The position numbers and the translations under genes were made by a program. Below the pieces are notes generated by a model. That model saw nothing but the letters and a program-made list of their open reading frames with translations, did not search any database and was not told where the DNA came from. 64,000 nucleotides of DNA. It comes from Leptoclinus maculatus (taxonomy: Eukaryota > Chordata > Actinopteri > Perciformes > Stichaeidae). The stretch is from contig JAVDOI010000136.1 in the NCBI GenBank assembly GCA_032191485.1, forward strand, positions 262,001 through 326,000, in the 5' to 3' direction. Positions 1 through 9,313 of this stretch are shown piece after piece; position 1 is the stretch's first letter, and each line of letters starts with the position of its first letter.

Positions 1-55
1 GACAATGGAGCGTCTTATACCACGTAGGTATGGTAGACTAAAGCGAAGTGGACTG

Positions 56-137
56 CGACGAGGATGGGATTCGAACCCACGCGTGCAGAGCACAATGGAT
101 TAGCAGTCCATCGCCTTAACCACTCGGCCACCTCGTC
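56..137 (-). tRNA. trnas-gcu: tRNA-Ser(GCT), unit 1, type A; reference description
   Basis: 82-base class II tRNA that decodes serine codons AGC and AGU. Consensus on the minus strand: acceptor GACGAGG paired with CCTCGTC, discriminator G73; U8; D stem GCC/GGC with a ten-base loop carrying GG; anticodon stem ATGGA/TCCAT around loop CTGCTAA (anticodon GCT); a variable arm of 14 bases with a GTGC/GCAC stem, as serine tRNAs need; T stem GTGGG/CCCAT with loop TTCGAAT. A box TGGCCGAGTGG and B box GGTTCGAATCC are intact. CCA is not encoded, as usual in eukaryotes. From memory it matches the common vertebrate tRNA-Ser-GCT. There is no intron. Confidence 0.97.
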
Positions 138-281
138 CTCCGTAGAACACTTTTTACAGCAATAGTCGGATCGAAGTCACCTTCCAAACTGTCAACATCG
201 GCCTGGAAAGTGTAGAAAAGCGTTATGTAGAGGGGAGGAGGAGACGAGCTACGCCGATTCTACCCACATGCTTTATTCAGA
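138..281. promoter_or_regulatory. Shared 5' spacer between divergent Ser and Ala genes (representative)
   Basis: 144 bases (151 with a 7-base duplication of the tcctccg type) form the 5' flank of both genes. Expected start sites of both lie inside. The flank nearest Ser is A-rich on the Ser strand (GTAAAAAG about 14-20 bases upstream), and ctttatt precedes Ala by about 10 bases. Main promoters should be the internal A and B boxes. At 168-176 the minus strand carries a partial B-box-like TTCGATCC with no matching A box. Confidence 0.5.
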
Positions 282-354
282 GGGGAATTAGCTCAAATGG
301 TAGAGCGCTTGCTTAGCATGCGAGAGTTAGTGGGATCGATGCCCACATTCTCCA
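282..354 (+). tRNA. trnaa-agc: tRNA-Ala(AGC), unit 1; reference description
   Basis: 73-base tRNA. With A34 expected to become inosine, it reads GCU, GCC and GCA. Array consensus: acceptor GGGGAAT paired with ATTCTCC and discriminator A73, including the G3-U70 wobble that AlaRS recognises; D arm GCTC/GAGC with loop AAATGGTA; anticodon stem CTTGC/GCGAG (U29-G41 wobble) with loop TTAGCAT; T stem GTGGG/CCCAC with loop ATCGATG (A54 in place of U54, as I recall for vertebrate Ala genes). A box TAGCTCAAATGG and B box GGATCGATGCC. This first copy differs by G46T in the variable loop. Confidence 0.95.
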
Positions 355-365
355 GAAGAATTTGG

Positions 366-375
366 TTTCTTCTTT
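366..375 (+). terminator. Candidate non-canonical Pol III terminator of tRNA-Ala (representative)
   Basis: The Ala genes have no run of four T in the next several hundred bases. The first T-rich stretch is TTTCTTCTTT, 12 to 21 bases past the discriminator base. Interrupted T runs can act as weak vertebrate Pol III terminators. It also forms a hairpin: bases 354-360 pair with 367-373 over a six-base loop, starting at the discriminator A. In copies reading gaagag the last pair becomes G-U. That it acts as a terminator is inference. Confidence 0.5.
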
Positions 376-392
376 GCTTGTGATTAGTGGAG

Positions 393-399
393 AAAAAAA
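393..399 (-). terminator. T7 stretch, only strong stop for type A tRNA-Ser (representative)
   Basis: Seven A on the plus strand read T7 on the minus strand, in every unit. For a type A Ser gene (616-697) it is the first run of four or more T, 216 bases beyond the tRNA 3' end. It may be a fail-safe stop. A long 3' trailer would follow if nothing stops earlier. Confidence 0.45.
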
Positions 400-494
400 G
401 ACTCAATTTAAGAACTCAATGGGAAGTATAGCAGACTGCACTTGAGTGTTTGTCGCACCACAACTTGTTCATTGCGATCACTGTTGTTTACCAA

Positions 495-594
495 TGTGTG
501 CAATTCAGGTACTATAAGGCTTGCTTCACTCATGGTCACATCTGAGCCAATTGTTCCAAGGACAATGGAGCGTCTTATACCACGTAGGTATGGT
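495..594. repeat. Type A-specific 100-base block (representative)
   Basis: Present in all 55 type A units between the ttaccaa motif and the agactaaag motif. Type B units have only six bases (aagggc) there, which accounts for the 94-base length difference. I see no tRNA fold or other function in it. It removes the TTTT stretch that ends the Ser transcript in type B. Confidence 0.9.
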
Positions 595-615
595 AGACTA
601 AAGCGAAGTGGACTG

Positions 616-697
616 CGACGAGGATGGGATTCGAACCCACGCGTGCAGAGCACAATGGATTAGCAGTCCATCGCCTTAACCACTCGGCCACCTCGTC
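616..697 (-). tRNA. trnas-gcu: tRNA-Ser(GCT), unit 2 A
   Basis: Consensus copy. Confidence 0.97.
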
Positions 698-841
698 CTC
701 CGTAGAACATTTTTTACAGCAATAGTCGGATCGAAGTCACCTTCCAAACTGTCAACATCGGCCTGGAAAGTGTAGAAAAGCGTTATGTAGAGGGGAGGAG
801 GAGACGAGCTACGCCGATTCTACCCACATGCTTTATTCAGA

Positions 842-914
842 GGGGAATTAGCTCAAATGGTAGAGCGCTTGCTTAGCATGCGAGAGGTAGTGGGATCGAT
901 GCCCACATTCTCCA
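842..914 (+). tRNA. trnaa-agc: tRNA-Ala(AGC), unit 2
   Basis: Consensus copy. Confidence 0.97.
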
Positions 915-1052
915 GAAGAGTTTGGTTTCTTCTTTGCTTGTGATTATTGGAGAAAAAAAGATTCAATTTAAGAGCACAATGGGAAGTCTTGCAGACTGCA
1001 CTTGAGTGTTTGTCGCACGACAACTTGTTCATTGCGATCACTGTTGTTTACC

Positions 1053-1056
1053 AAAA
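1053..1056 (-). terminator. Pol III T4 terminator of type B tRNA-Ser (representative)
   Basis: AAAA on the plus strand reads TTTT on the Ser strand, 25 bases past the Ser 3' end at 1082. It spans the junction of ttaccaa and aagggc and recurs in all type B units. Type A units lack it. Confidence 0.7.
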
Positions 1057-1081
1057 GGGCAGACTAAAGGGAAGTGGACTG

Positions 1082-1162
1082 CGACGAGGATGGGATTCGA
1101 ACCCACGCGTGCAGAGCACAATGGATTAGCAGTCCATCGCCTTAACCACTCGGCCCCTCGTC
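1082..1162 (-). tRNA. trnas-gcu: tRNA-Ser(GCT), unit 3 B7, U8 deleted
   Basis: 81 bases. U8 is missing, so the U8-A14 tertiary pair and the first A-box base are lost. The rest of the fold is intact. First of six such copies, all linked to a catcctcc/acttttaagagc spacer. Possibly non-functional. Confidence 0.75.
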
Positions 1163-1313
1163 CTCCATCCTCCGTAGATCACTTTTAAGAGCAATAGTCG
1201 GATCGAAGTCACCTTCCTAACTGTCAACATCGGCCTGGAAAGTGTAGAAAAGCGTTATGTAGAGGGGAGGAGGAGACGAGCTACGCCGATTCTACCCACA
1301 TGCTTTATTCAGA

Positions 1314-1386
1314 GGGGAATTAGCTCAAATGGTAGAGCGCTTGCTTAGCATGCGAGAGGTAGTGGGATCGATGCCCACATTCTCCA
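1314..1386 (+). tRNA. trnaa-agc: tRNA-Ala(AGC), unit 3
   Basis: Consensus copy. Confidence 0.97.
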
Positions 1387-1647
1387 GAAGAATTTGGTTT
1401 CTTCTTTGCTTGTGATTAGTGGAGAAAAAAAGACTCAATTTAAGAACTCAATGGGAAGTATAGCAGACTGCACTTGAGTGTTTGTCGCACCACAACTTGT
1501 TCATTGCGATCACTGTTGTTTACCAATGTGTGCAATTCAGGTACTATAAGGCTTGCTTCACTCATGGTCACATCTGAGCCAATTGTTCCAAGGACAATGG
1601 AGCGTCTTATACCACGTAGGTATGGTAGACTAAAGCGAAGTGGACTG

Positions 1648-1729
1648 CGACGAGGATGGGATTCGAACCCACGCGTGCAGAGCACAATGGATTAGCAGTC
1701 CATCGCCTTAACCACTCGGCCACCTCGTC
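1648..1729 (-). tRNA. trnas-gcu: tRNA-Ser(GCT), unit 4 A
   Basis: Consensus copy. Confidence 0.97.
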
Positions 1730-1873
1730 CTCCGTAGAACATTTTTTACAGCAATAGTCGGATCGAAGTCACCTTCCAAACTGTCAACATCGGCCTGGAA
1801 AGTGTAGAAAAGCGTTATGTAGAGGGGAGGAGGAGACGAGCTACGCCGATTCTACCCACATGCTTTATTCAGA

Positions 1874-1946
1874 GGGGAATTAGCTCAAATGGTAGAGCGC
1901 TTGCTTAGCATGCGAGAGGTAGTGGGATCGATGCCCACATTCTCCA
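1874..1946 (+). tRNA. trnaa-agc: tRNA-Ala(AGC), unit 4
   Basis: Consensus copy. Confidence 0.97.
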
Positions 1947-2113
1947 GAAGAGTTTGGTTTCTTCTTTGCTTGTGATTATTGGAGAAAAAAAGACTCAATT
2001 TAAGAGCACAATGGGAAGTCTTGCAGACTGCACTTGAGTGTTTGTCGCACGACAACTTGTTCATTGCGATCACTGTTGTTTACCAAAAGGGCAGACTAAA
2101 GGGAAGTGGACTG

Positions 2114-2195
2114 CGACGAGGATGGGATTCGAACCCACGCGTGCAGAGCACAATGGATTAGCAGTCCATCGCCTTAACCACTCGGCCACCTCGTC
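2114..2195 (-). tRNA. trnas-gcu: tRNA-Ser(GCT), unit 5 B
   Basis: Consensus copy. Confidence 0.97.
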
Positions 2196-2339
2196 CTCCG
2201 TAGAACACTTTTTACAGCAATAGTCGGATCGAAGTCACCTTCCAAACTGTCAACATCGGCCTGGAAAGTGTAGAAAAGCGTTATGTAGAGGGGAGGAGGA
2301 GACGAGCTACGCCGATTCTACCCACATGCTTTATTCAGA

Positions 2340-2412
2340 GGGGAATTAGCTCAAATGGTAGAGCGCTTGCTTAGCATGCGAGAGGTAGTGGGATCGATGC
2401 CCACATTCTCCA
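2340..2412 (+). tRNA. trnaa-agc: tRNA-Ala(AGC), unit 5
   Basis: Consensus copy. Confidence 0.97.
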
Positions 2413-2673
2413 GAAGAATTTGGTTTCTTCTTTGCTTGTGATTAGTGGAGAAAAAAAGACTCAATTTAAGAACTCAATGGGAAGTATAGCAGACTGCACT
2501 TGAGTGTTTGTCGCACCACAACTTGTTCATTGCGATCACTGTTGTTTACCAATGTGTGCAATTCAGGTACTATAAGGCTTGCTTCACTCATGGTCACATC
2601 TGAGCCAATTGTTCCAAGGACAATGGAGCGTCTTATACCACGTAGGTATGGTAGACTAAAGCGAAGTGGACTG

Positions 2674-2755
2674 CGACGAGGATGGGATTCGAACCCACGC
2701 GTGCAGAGCACAATGGATTAGCAGTCCATCGCCTTAACCACTCGGCCACCTCGTC
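2674..2755 (-). tRNA. trnas-gcu: tRNA-Ser(GCT), unit 6 A
   Basis: Consensus copy. Confidence 0.97.
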
Positions 2756-2899
2756 CTCCGTAGAACATTTTTTACAGCAATAGTCGGATCGAAGTCACCT
2801 TCCAAACTGTCAACATCGGCCTGGAAAGTGTAGAAAAGCGTTATGTAGAGGGGAGGAGGAGACGAGCTACGCCGATTCTACCCACATGCTTTATTCAGA

Positions 2900-2972
2900 G
2901 GGGAATTAGCTCAAATGGTAGAGCGCTTGCTTAGCATGCGAGAGGTAGTGGGATCGATGCCCACATTCTCCA
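2900..2972 (+). tRNA. trnaa-agc: tRNA-Ala(AGC), unit 6
   Basis: Consensus copy. Confidence 0.97.
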
Positions 2973-3139
2973 GAAGAATTTGGTTTCTTCTTTGCTTGTG
3001 ATTAGTGGAGAAAAAAAGACTCAATTTAAGAACTCAATGGGAAGTATAGCAGACTGCACTTGAGTGTTTGTCGCACGACAACTTGTTCATTGCGATCACT
3101 GTTGTTTACCAAAAGGGCAGACTAAAGGGAAGTGGACTG

Positions 3140-3220
3140 CGACGAGGATGGGATTCGAACCCACGCGTGCAGAGCACAATGGATTAGCAGTCCATCGCCT
3201 TAACCACTCGGCCCCTCGTC
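3140..3220 (-). tRNA. trnas-gcu: tRNA-Ser(GCT), unit 7 B7, U8 deleted
   Basis: 81 bases, same U8 loss as unit 3. The 3' flank upstream of aagggc is of type A character, so this unit is an A/B recombinant. Confidence 0.75.
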
Positions 3221-3371
3221 CTCCATCCTCCGTAGATCACTTTTAAGAGCAATAGTCGGATCGAAGTCACCTTCCTAACTGTCAACATCGGCCTGGAAAG
3301 TGTAGAAAAGCGTTATGTAGAGGGGAGGAGGAGACGAGCTACGCCGATTCTACCCACATGCTTTATTCAGA

Positions 3372-3444
3372 GGGGAATTAGCTCAAATGGTAGAGCGCTT
3401 GCTTAGCATGCGAGAGGTAGTGGGATCGATGCCCACATTCTCCA
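3372..3444 (+). tRNA. trnaa-agc: tRNA-Ala(AGC), unit 7
   Basis: Consensus copy. Confidence 0.97.
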
Positions 3445-3705
3445 GAAGAATTTGGTTTCTTCTTTGCTTGTGATTAGTGGAGAAAAAAAGACTCAATTTA
3501 AGAACTCAATGGGAAGTATAGCAGACTGCACTTGAGTGTTTGTCGCACCACAACTTGTTCATTGCGATCACTGTTGTTTACCAATGTGTGCAATTCAGGT
3601 ACTATAAGGCTTGCTTCACTCATGGTCACATCTGAGCCAATTGTTCCAAGGACAATGGAGCGTCTTATACCACGTAGGTATGGTAGACTAAAGCGAAGTG
3701 GACTG

Positions 3706-3787
3706 CGACGAGGATGGGATTCGAACCCACGCGTGCAGAGCACAATGGATTAGCAGTCCATCGCCTTAACCACTCGGCCACCTCGTC
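3706..3787 (-). tRNA. trnas-gcu: tRNA-Ser(GCT), unit 8 A
   Basis: Consensus copy. Confidence 0.97.
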
Positions 3788-3931
3788 CTCCGTAGAACAT
3801 TTTTTACAGCAATAGTCGGATCGAAGTCACCTTCCAAACTGTCAACATCGGCCTGGAAAGTGTAGAAAAGCGTTATGTAGAGGGGAGGAGGAGACGAGCT
3901 ACGCCGATTCTACCCACATGCTTTATTCAGA

Positions 3932-4004
3932 GGGGAATTAGCTCAAATGGTAGAGCGCTTGCTTAGCATGCGAGAGGTAGTGGGATCGATGCCCACATTC
4001 TCCA
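3932..4004 (+). tRNA. trnaa-agc: tRNA-Ala(AGC), unit 8
   Basis: Consensus copy. Confidence 0.97.
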
Positions 4005-4171
4005 GAAGAGTTTGGTTTCTTCTTTGCTTGTGATTATTGGAGAAAAAAAGACTCAATTTAAGAGCACAATGGGAAGTCTTGCAGACTGCACTTGAGTGTT
4101 TGTCGCACGACAACTTGTTCATTGCGATCACTGTTGTTTACCAAAAGGGCAGACTAAAGGGAAGTGGACTG

Positions 4172-4253
4172 CGACGAGGATGGGATTCGAACCCACGCGT
4201 GCAGAGCACAATGGATTAGCAGTCCATCGCCTTAACCACTCGGCCACCTCGTC
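4172..4253 (-). tRNA. trnas-gcu: tRNA-Ser(GCT), unit 9 B
   Basis: Consensus copy. Confidence 0.97.
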
Positions 4254-4397
4254 CTCCGTAGAACACTTTTTACAGCAATAGTCGGATCGAAGTCACCTTC
4301 CAAACTGTCAACATCGGCCTGGAAAGTGTAGAAAAGCGTTATGTAGAGGGGAGGAGGAGACGAGCTACGCCGATTCTACCCACATGCTTTATTCAGA

Positions 4398-4470
4398 GGG
4401 GAATTAGCTCAAATGGTAGAGCGCTTGCTTAGCATGCGAGAGGTAGTGGGATCGATGCCCACATTCTCCA
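4398..4470 (+). tRNA. trnaa-agc: tRNA-Ala(AGC), unit 9
   Basis: Consensus copy. Confidence 0.97.
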
Positions 4471-4731
4471 GAAGAATTTGGTTTCTTCTTTGCTTGTGAT
4501 TAGTGGAGAAAAAAAGACTCAATTTAAGAACTCAATGGGAAGTATAGCAGACTGCACTTGAGTGTTTGTCGCACCACAACTTGTTCATTGCGATCACTGT
4601 TGTTTACCAATGTGTGCAATTCAGGTACTATAAGGCTTGCTTCACTCATGGTCACATCTGAGCCAATTGTTCCAAGGACAATGGAGCGTCTTATACCACG
4701 TAGGTATGGTAGACTAAAGCGAAGTGGACTG

Positions 4732-4813
4732 CGACGAGGATGGGATTCGAACCCACGCGTGCAGAGCACAATGGATTAGCAGTCCATCGCCTTAACCACT
4801 CGGCCACCTCGTC
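4732..4813 (-). tRNA. trnas-gcu: tRNA-Ser(GCT), unit 10 A
   Basis: Consensus copy. Confidence 0.97.
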
Positions 4814-4957
4814 CTCCGTAGAACATTTTTTACAGCAATAGTCGGATCGAAGTCACCTTCCAAACTGTCAACATCGGCCTGGAAAGTGTAGAAAAGCGTT
4901 ATGTAGAGGGGAGGAGGAGACGAGCTACGCCGATTCTACCCACATGCTTTATTCAGA

Positions 4958-5030
4958 GGGGAATTAGCTCAAATGGTAGAGCGCTTGCTTAGCATGCGAG
5001 AGGTAGTGGGATCGATGCCCACATTCTCCA
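4958..5030 (+). tRNA. trnaa-agc: tRNA-Ala(AGC), unit 10
   Basis: Consensus copy. Confidence 0.97.
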
Positions 5031-5197
5031 GAAGAATTTGGTTTCTTCTTTGCTTGTGATTAGTGGAGAAAAAAAGACTCAATTTAAGAACTCAATGGGA
5101 AGTATAGCAGACTGCACTTGAGTGTTTGTCGCAGCACAACTTGTTCATTGCGATCACTGTTGTTTACCAAAAGGGCAGACTAAAGGGAAGTGGACTG

Positions 5198-5278
5198 CGA
5201 CGAGGATGGGATTCGAACCCACGCGTGCAGAGCACAATGGATTAGCAGTCCATCGCCTTAACCACTCAGCCCCTCGTC
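5198..5278 (-). tRNA. trnas-gcu: tRNA-Ser(GCT), unit 11 B7, U8 deleted, C12T
   Basis: 81 bases. U8 is deleted, and C12T makes a U12-G23 wobble in the D stem. Confidence 0.7.
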
Positions 5279-5429
5279 CTCCATCCTCCGTAGATCACTT
5301 TTAAGAGCAATAGTCGGATCGAAGTCACCTTCCAAACTGTCAACATCGGCCTGGAAAGTGTAGAAAAGCGTTATGTAGAGGGGAGGAGGAGACGAGCTAC
5401 GCCGATTCTACCCACATGCTTTATTCAGA

Positions 5430-5502
5430 GGGGAATTAGCTCAAATGGTAGAGCGCTTGCTTAGCATGCGAGAGGTAGTGGGATCGATGCCCACATTCTC
5501 CA
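5430..5502 (+). tRNA. trnaa-agc: tRNA-Ala(AGC), unit 11
   Basis: Consensus copy. Confidence 0.97.
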
Positions 5503-5763
5503 GAAGAATTTGGTTTCTTCTTTGCTTGTGATTAGTGGAGAAAAAAAGAATCAATTTAAGAACTCAATGGGAAGTATAGCAGACTGCACTTGAGTGTTTG
5601 TCGCACCACAACTTGTTCATTGCGATCACTGTTGTTTACCAATGTGTGCAATTCAGGTACTATAAGGCTTGCTTCACTCATGGTCACATCTGAGCCAATT
5701 GTTCCAAGGACAATGGAGCGTCTTATACCACGTAGGTATGGTAGACTAAAGCGAAGTGGACTG

Positions 5764-5845
5764 CGACGAGGATGGGATTCGAACCCACGCGTGCAGAGCA
5801 CAATGGATTAGCAGTCCATCGCCTTAACCACTCGGCCACCTCGTC
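5764..5845 (-). tRNA. trnas-gcu: tRNA-Ser(GCT), unit 12 A
   Basis: Consensus copy. Confidence 0.97.
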
Positions 5846-5989
5846 CTCCGTAGAACACTTTTTACAGCAATAGTCGGATCGAAGTCACCTTCCAAACTGT
5901 CAACATCGGCCTGGAAAGTGTAGAAAAGCGTTATGTAGAGGGGAGGAGGAGACGAGCTACGCCGATTCTACCCACATGCTTTATTCAGA

Positions 5990-6062
5990 GGGGAATTAGC
6001 TCAAATGGTAGAGCGCTTGCTTAGCATGCGAGAGGTAGTGGGATCGATGCCCACATTCTCCA
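5990..6062 (+). tRNA. trnaa-agc: tRNA-Ala(AGC), unit 12
   Basis: Consensus copy. Confidence 0.97.
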
Positions 6063-6229
6063 GAAGAGTTTGGTTTCTTCTTTGCTTGTGATTAGTGGAG
6101 AAAAAAAGCCTCAATTTAAGAGCACAATGGGAAGTCTTGCAGACTGCACTTGAGTGTTTGTCGCACGACAACTTGTTCATTGCGATCACTGTTGTTTACC
6201 AAAAGGGCAGACTAAAGGGAAGTGGACTG

Positions 6230-6310
6230 CGACGAGGATGGGATTCGAACCCACGCGTGCAGAGCACAATGGATTAGCAGTCCATCGCCTTAACCACTCG
6301 GCCCCTCGTC
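6230..6310 (-). tRNA. trnas-gcu: tRNA-Ser(GCT), unit 13 B7, U8 deleted
   Basis: 81 bases, U8 missing; otherwise consensus. Confidence 0.75.
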
Positions 6311-6461
6311 CTCCATCCTCCGTAGATCACTTTTAAGAGCAATAGTCGGATCGAAGTCACCTTCCTAACTGTCAACATCGGCCTGGAAAGTGTAGAAAAG
6401 CGTTATGTAGAGGGGAGGAGGAGACGAGCTACGCCGATTCTACCCACATGCTTTATTCAGA

Positions 6462-6534
6462 GGGGAATTAGCTCAAATGGTAGAGCGCTTGCTTAGCATG
6501 CGAGAGGTAGTGGGATCGATGCCCACATTCTCCA
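6462..6534 (+). tRNA. trnaa-agc: tRNA-Ala(AGC), unit 13
   Basis: Consensus copy. Confidence 0.97.
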
Positions 6535-6795
6535 GAAGAATTTGGTTTCTTCTTTGCTTGTGATTAGTGGAGAAAAAAAGACTCAATTTAAGAACTCAAT
6601 GGGAAGTATAGCAGACTGCACTTGAGTGTTTGTCGCACCACAACTTGTTCATTGCGATCACTGTTGTTTACCAATGTGTGCAATTCAGGTACTATAAGGC
6701 TTGCTTCACTCATGGTCACATCTGAGCCAATTGTTCCAAGGACAATGGAGCGTCTTATACCACGTAGGTATGGTAGACTAAAGCGAAGTGGACTG

Positions 6796-6877
6796 CGACG
6801 AGGATGGGATTCGAACCCACGCGTGCAGAGCACAATGGATTAGCAGTCCATCGCCTTAACCACTCGGCCACCTCGTC
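6796..6877 (-). tRNA. trnas-gcu: tRNA-Ser(GCT), unit 14 A
   Basis: Consensus copy. Confidence 0.97.
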
Positions 6878-7021
6878 CTCCGTAGAACATTTTTTACAGC
6901 AATAGTCGGATCGAAGTCACCTTCCAAACTGTCAACATCGGCCTGGAAAGTGTAGAAAAGCGTTATGTAGAGGGGAGGAGGAGACGAGCTACGCCGATTC
7001 TACCCACATGCTTTATTCAGA

Positions 7022-7094
7022 GGGGAATTAGCTCAAATGGTAGAGCGCTTGCTTAGCATGCGAGAGGTAGTGGGATCGATGCCCACATTCTCCA
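7022..7094 (+). tRNA. trnaa-agc: tRNA-Ala(AGC), unit 14
   Basis: Consensus copy. Confidence 0.97.
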
Positions 7095-7355
7095 GAAGAA
7101 TTTGGTTTCTTCTTTGCTTGTGATTAGTGGAGAAAAAAAGACTCAATTTAAGAACTCAATGGGAAGTATAGCAGACTGCACTTGAGTGTTTGTCGCACCA
7201 CAACTTGTTCATTGCGATCACTGTTGTTTACCAATGTGTGCAATTCAGGTACTATAAGGCTTGCTTCACTCATGGTCACATCTGAGCCAATTGTTCCAAG
7301 GACAATGGAGCGTCTTATACCACGTAGGTATGGTAGACTAAAGCGAAGTGGACTG

Positions 7356-7437
7356 CGACGAGGATGGGATTCGAACCCACGCGTGCAGAGCACAATGGAT
7401 TAGCAGTCCATCGCCTTAACCACTCGGCCACCTCGTC
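7356..7437 (-). tRNA. trnas-gcu: tRNA-Ser(GCT), unit 15 A
   Basis: Consensus copy. Confidence 0.97.
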
Positions 7438-7581
7438 CTCCGTAGAACATTTTTTACAGCAATAGTCGGATCGAAGTCACCTTCCAAACTGTCAACATCG
7501 GCCTGGAAAGTGTAGAAAAGCGTTATGTAGAGGGGAGGAGGAGACGAGCTACGCCGATTCTACCCACATGCTTTATTCAGA

Positions 7582-7654
7582 GGGGAATTAGCTCAAATGG
7601 TAGAGCGCTTGCTTAGCATGCGAGAGGTAGTGGGATCGATGCCCACATTCTCCA
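7582..7654 (+). tRNA. trnaa-agc: tRNA-Ala(AGC), unit 15
   Basis: Consensus copy. Confidence 0.97.
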
Positions 7655-7821
7655 GAAGAGTTTGGTTTCTTCTTTGCTTGTGATTATTGGAGAAAAAAAG
7701 ACTCAATTTAAGAGCACAATGGGAAGTCTTGCAGACTGCACTTGAGTGTTTGTCGCACGACAACTTGTTCATTGCGATCACTGTTGTTTACCAAAAGGGC
7801 AGACTAAAGGGAAGTGGACTG

Positions 7822-7903
7822 CGACGAGGATGGGATTCGAACCCACGCGTGCAGAGCACAATGGATTAGCAGTCCATCGCCTTAACCACTCGGCCACCTC
7901 GTC
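7822..7903 (-). tRNA. trnas-gcu: tRNA-Ser(GCT), unit 16 B
   Basis: Consensus copy; 5' flank has ctctgtag, shared with unit 17. Confidence 0.97.
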
Positions 7904-8047
7904 CTCTGTAGAACACTTTTTACAGCAATAGTCGGATCGAAGTCACCTTCCAAACTGTCAACATCGGCCTGGAAAGTGTAGAAAAGCGTTATGTAGAGGG
8001 GAGGAGGAGACGAGCTACGCCGATTCTACCCACATGCTTTATTCAGA

Positions 8048-8120
8048 GGGGAATTAGCTCAAATGGTAGAGCGCTTGCTTAGCATGCGAGAGGTAGTGGG
8101 ATCGATGCCCACATTCTCCA
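8048..8120 (+). tRNA. trnaa-agc: tRNA-Ala(AGC), unit 16
   Basis: Consensus copy. Confidence 0.97.
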
Positions 8121-8287
8121 GAAGAATTTGGTTTCTTCTTTGCTTGTGATTAGTGGAGAAAAAAAGACTCAATTTAAGAACTCAATGGGAAGTATAGCAG
8201 ACTGCACTTGAGTGTTTGTCGCACCACAACTTGTTCATTGCGATCACTGTTGTTTACCAAAAGGGCAGACTAAAGGGAAGTGGACTG

Positions 8288-8369
8288 CGACGAGGATGGG
8301 ATTCGAACCCACGCGTGCAGAGCACAATGGATTAGCAGTCCATCGCCTTAACCACTCGGCCACCTCGTC
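8288..8369 (-). tRNA. trnas-gcu: tRNA-Ser(GCT), unit 17 B
   Basis: Consensus gene; the 3' flank is an A/B mosaic (A-like gtatagcag and gcaccacaac, then the B-specific aagggc). Confidence 0.97.
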
Positions 8370-8513
8370 CTCTGTAGAACACTTTTTACAGCAATAGTCG
8401 GATCGAAGTCACCTTCCAAACTGTCAACATCGGCCTGGAAAGTGTAGAAAAGCGTTATGTAGAGGGGAGGAGGAGACGAGCTACGCCGATTCTACCCACA
8501 TGCTTTATTCAGA

Positions 8514-8586
8514 GGGGAATTAGCTCAAATGGTAGAGCGCTTGCTTAGCATGCGAGAGGTAGTGGGATCGATGCCCACATTCTCCA
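8514..8586 (+). tRNA. trnaa-agc: tRNA-Ala(AGC), unit 17
   Basis: Consensus copy. Confidence 0.97.
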
Positions 8587-8847
8587 GAAGAATTTGGTTT
8601 CTTCTTTGCTTGTGATTAGTGGAGAAAAAAAGACTCAATTTAAGAACTCAATGGGAAGTATAGCAGACTGCACTTGAGTGTTTGTCGCACCACAACTTGT
8701 TCATTGCGATCACTGTTGTTTACCAATGTGTGCAATTCAGGTACTATAAGGCTTGCTTCACTCATGGTCACATCTGAGCCAATTGTTCCAAGGACAATGG
8801 AGCGTCTTATACCACGTAGGTATGGTAGACTAAAGCGAAGTGGACTG

Positions 8848-8929
8848 CGACGAGGATGGGATTCGAACCCACGCGTGCAGAGCACAATGGATTAGCAGTC
8901 CATCGCCTTAACCACTCGGCCACCTCGTC
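8848..8929 (-). tRNA. trnas-gcu: tRNA-Ser(GCT), unit 18 A
   Basis: Consensus copy. Confidence 0.97.
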
Positions 8930-9073
8930 CTCCGTAGAACACTTTTTACAGCAATAGTCGGATCGAAGTCACCTTCCAAACTGTCAACATCGGCCTGGAA
9001 AGTGTAGAAAAGCGTTATGTAGAGGGGAGGAGGAGACGAGCTACGCCGATTCTACCCACATGCTTTATTCAGA

Positions 9074-9146
9074 GGGGAATTAGCTCAAATGGTAGAGCGC
9101 TTGCTTAGCATGCGAGAGGTAGTGGGATCGATGCCCACATTCTCCA
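9074..9146 (+). tRNA. trnaa-agc: tRNA-Ala(AGC), unit 18
   Basis: Consensus copy. Confidence 0.97.
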
Positions 9147-9313
9147 GAAGAGTTTGGTTTCTTCTTTGCTTGTGATTAGTGGAGAAAAAAAGCCTCAATT
9201 TAAGAGCACAATGGGAAGTCTTGCAGACTGCACTTGAGTGTTTGTCGCACGACAACTTGTTCATTGCGATCACTGTTGTTTACCAAAAGGGCAGACTAAA
9301 GGGAAGTGGACTG

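Larger units (their letters stand above)
616..4731. repeat. Higher-order repeat, 2058 bases, two copies
   Basis: The order A, B with U8-deleted Ser, A, B repeats at 616-2673 and 2674-4731, with matching spacer variants. A third copy starts at 4732 but departs from the pattern at 6230. Confidence 0.85.

Noticed and set aside
515..560. The A block segment ggcttgcttcactcatgg as a decayed Ala anticodon arm (gcttgcttagcatg similarity).
   Set aside because: The similarity is short and no D or T arm can be placed around it.
408..653. Recurrent 81-, 73-, 62-, 61- and 60-residue open frames repeated across the array, looking like a conserved small protein family.
   Set aside because: They run through tRNA genes and spacers on either strand, end inside tRNA sequence, and are conserved only because the DNA repeats are. 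No domain, signal or codon pattern supports coding.
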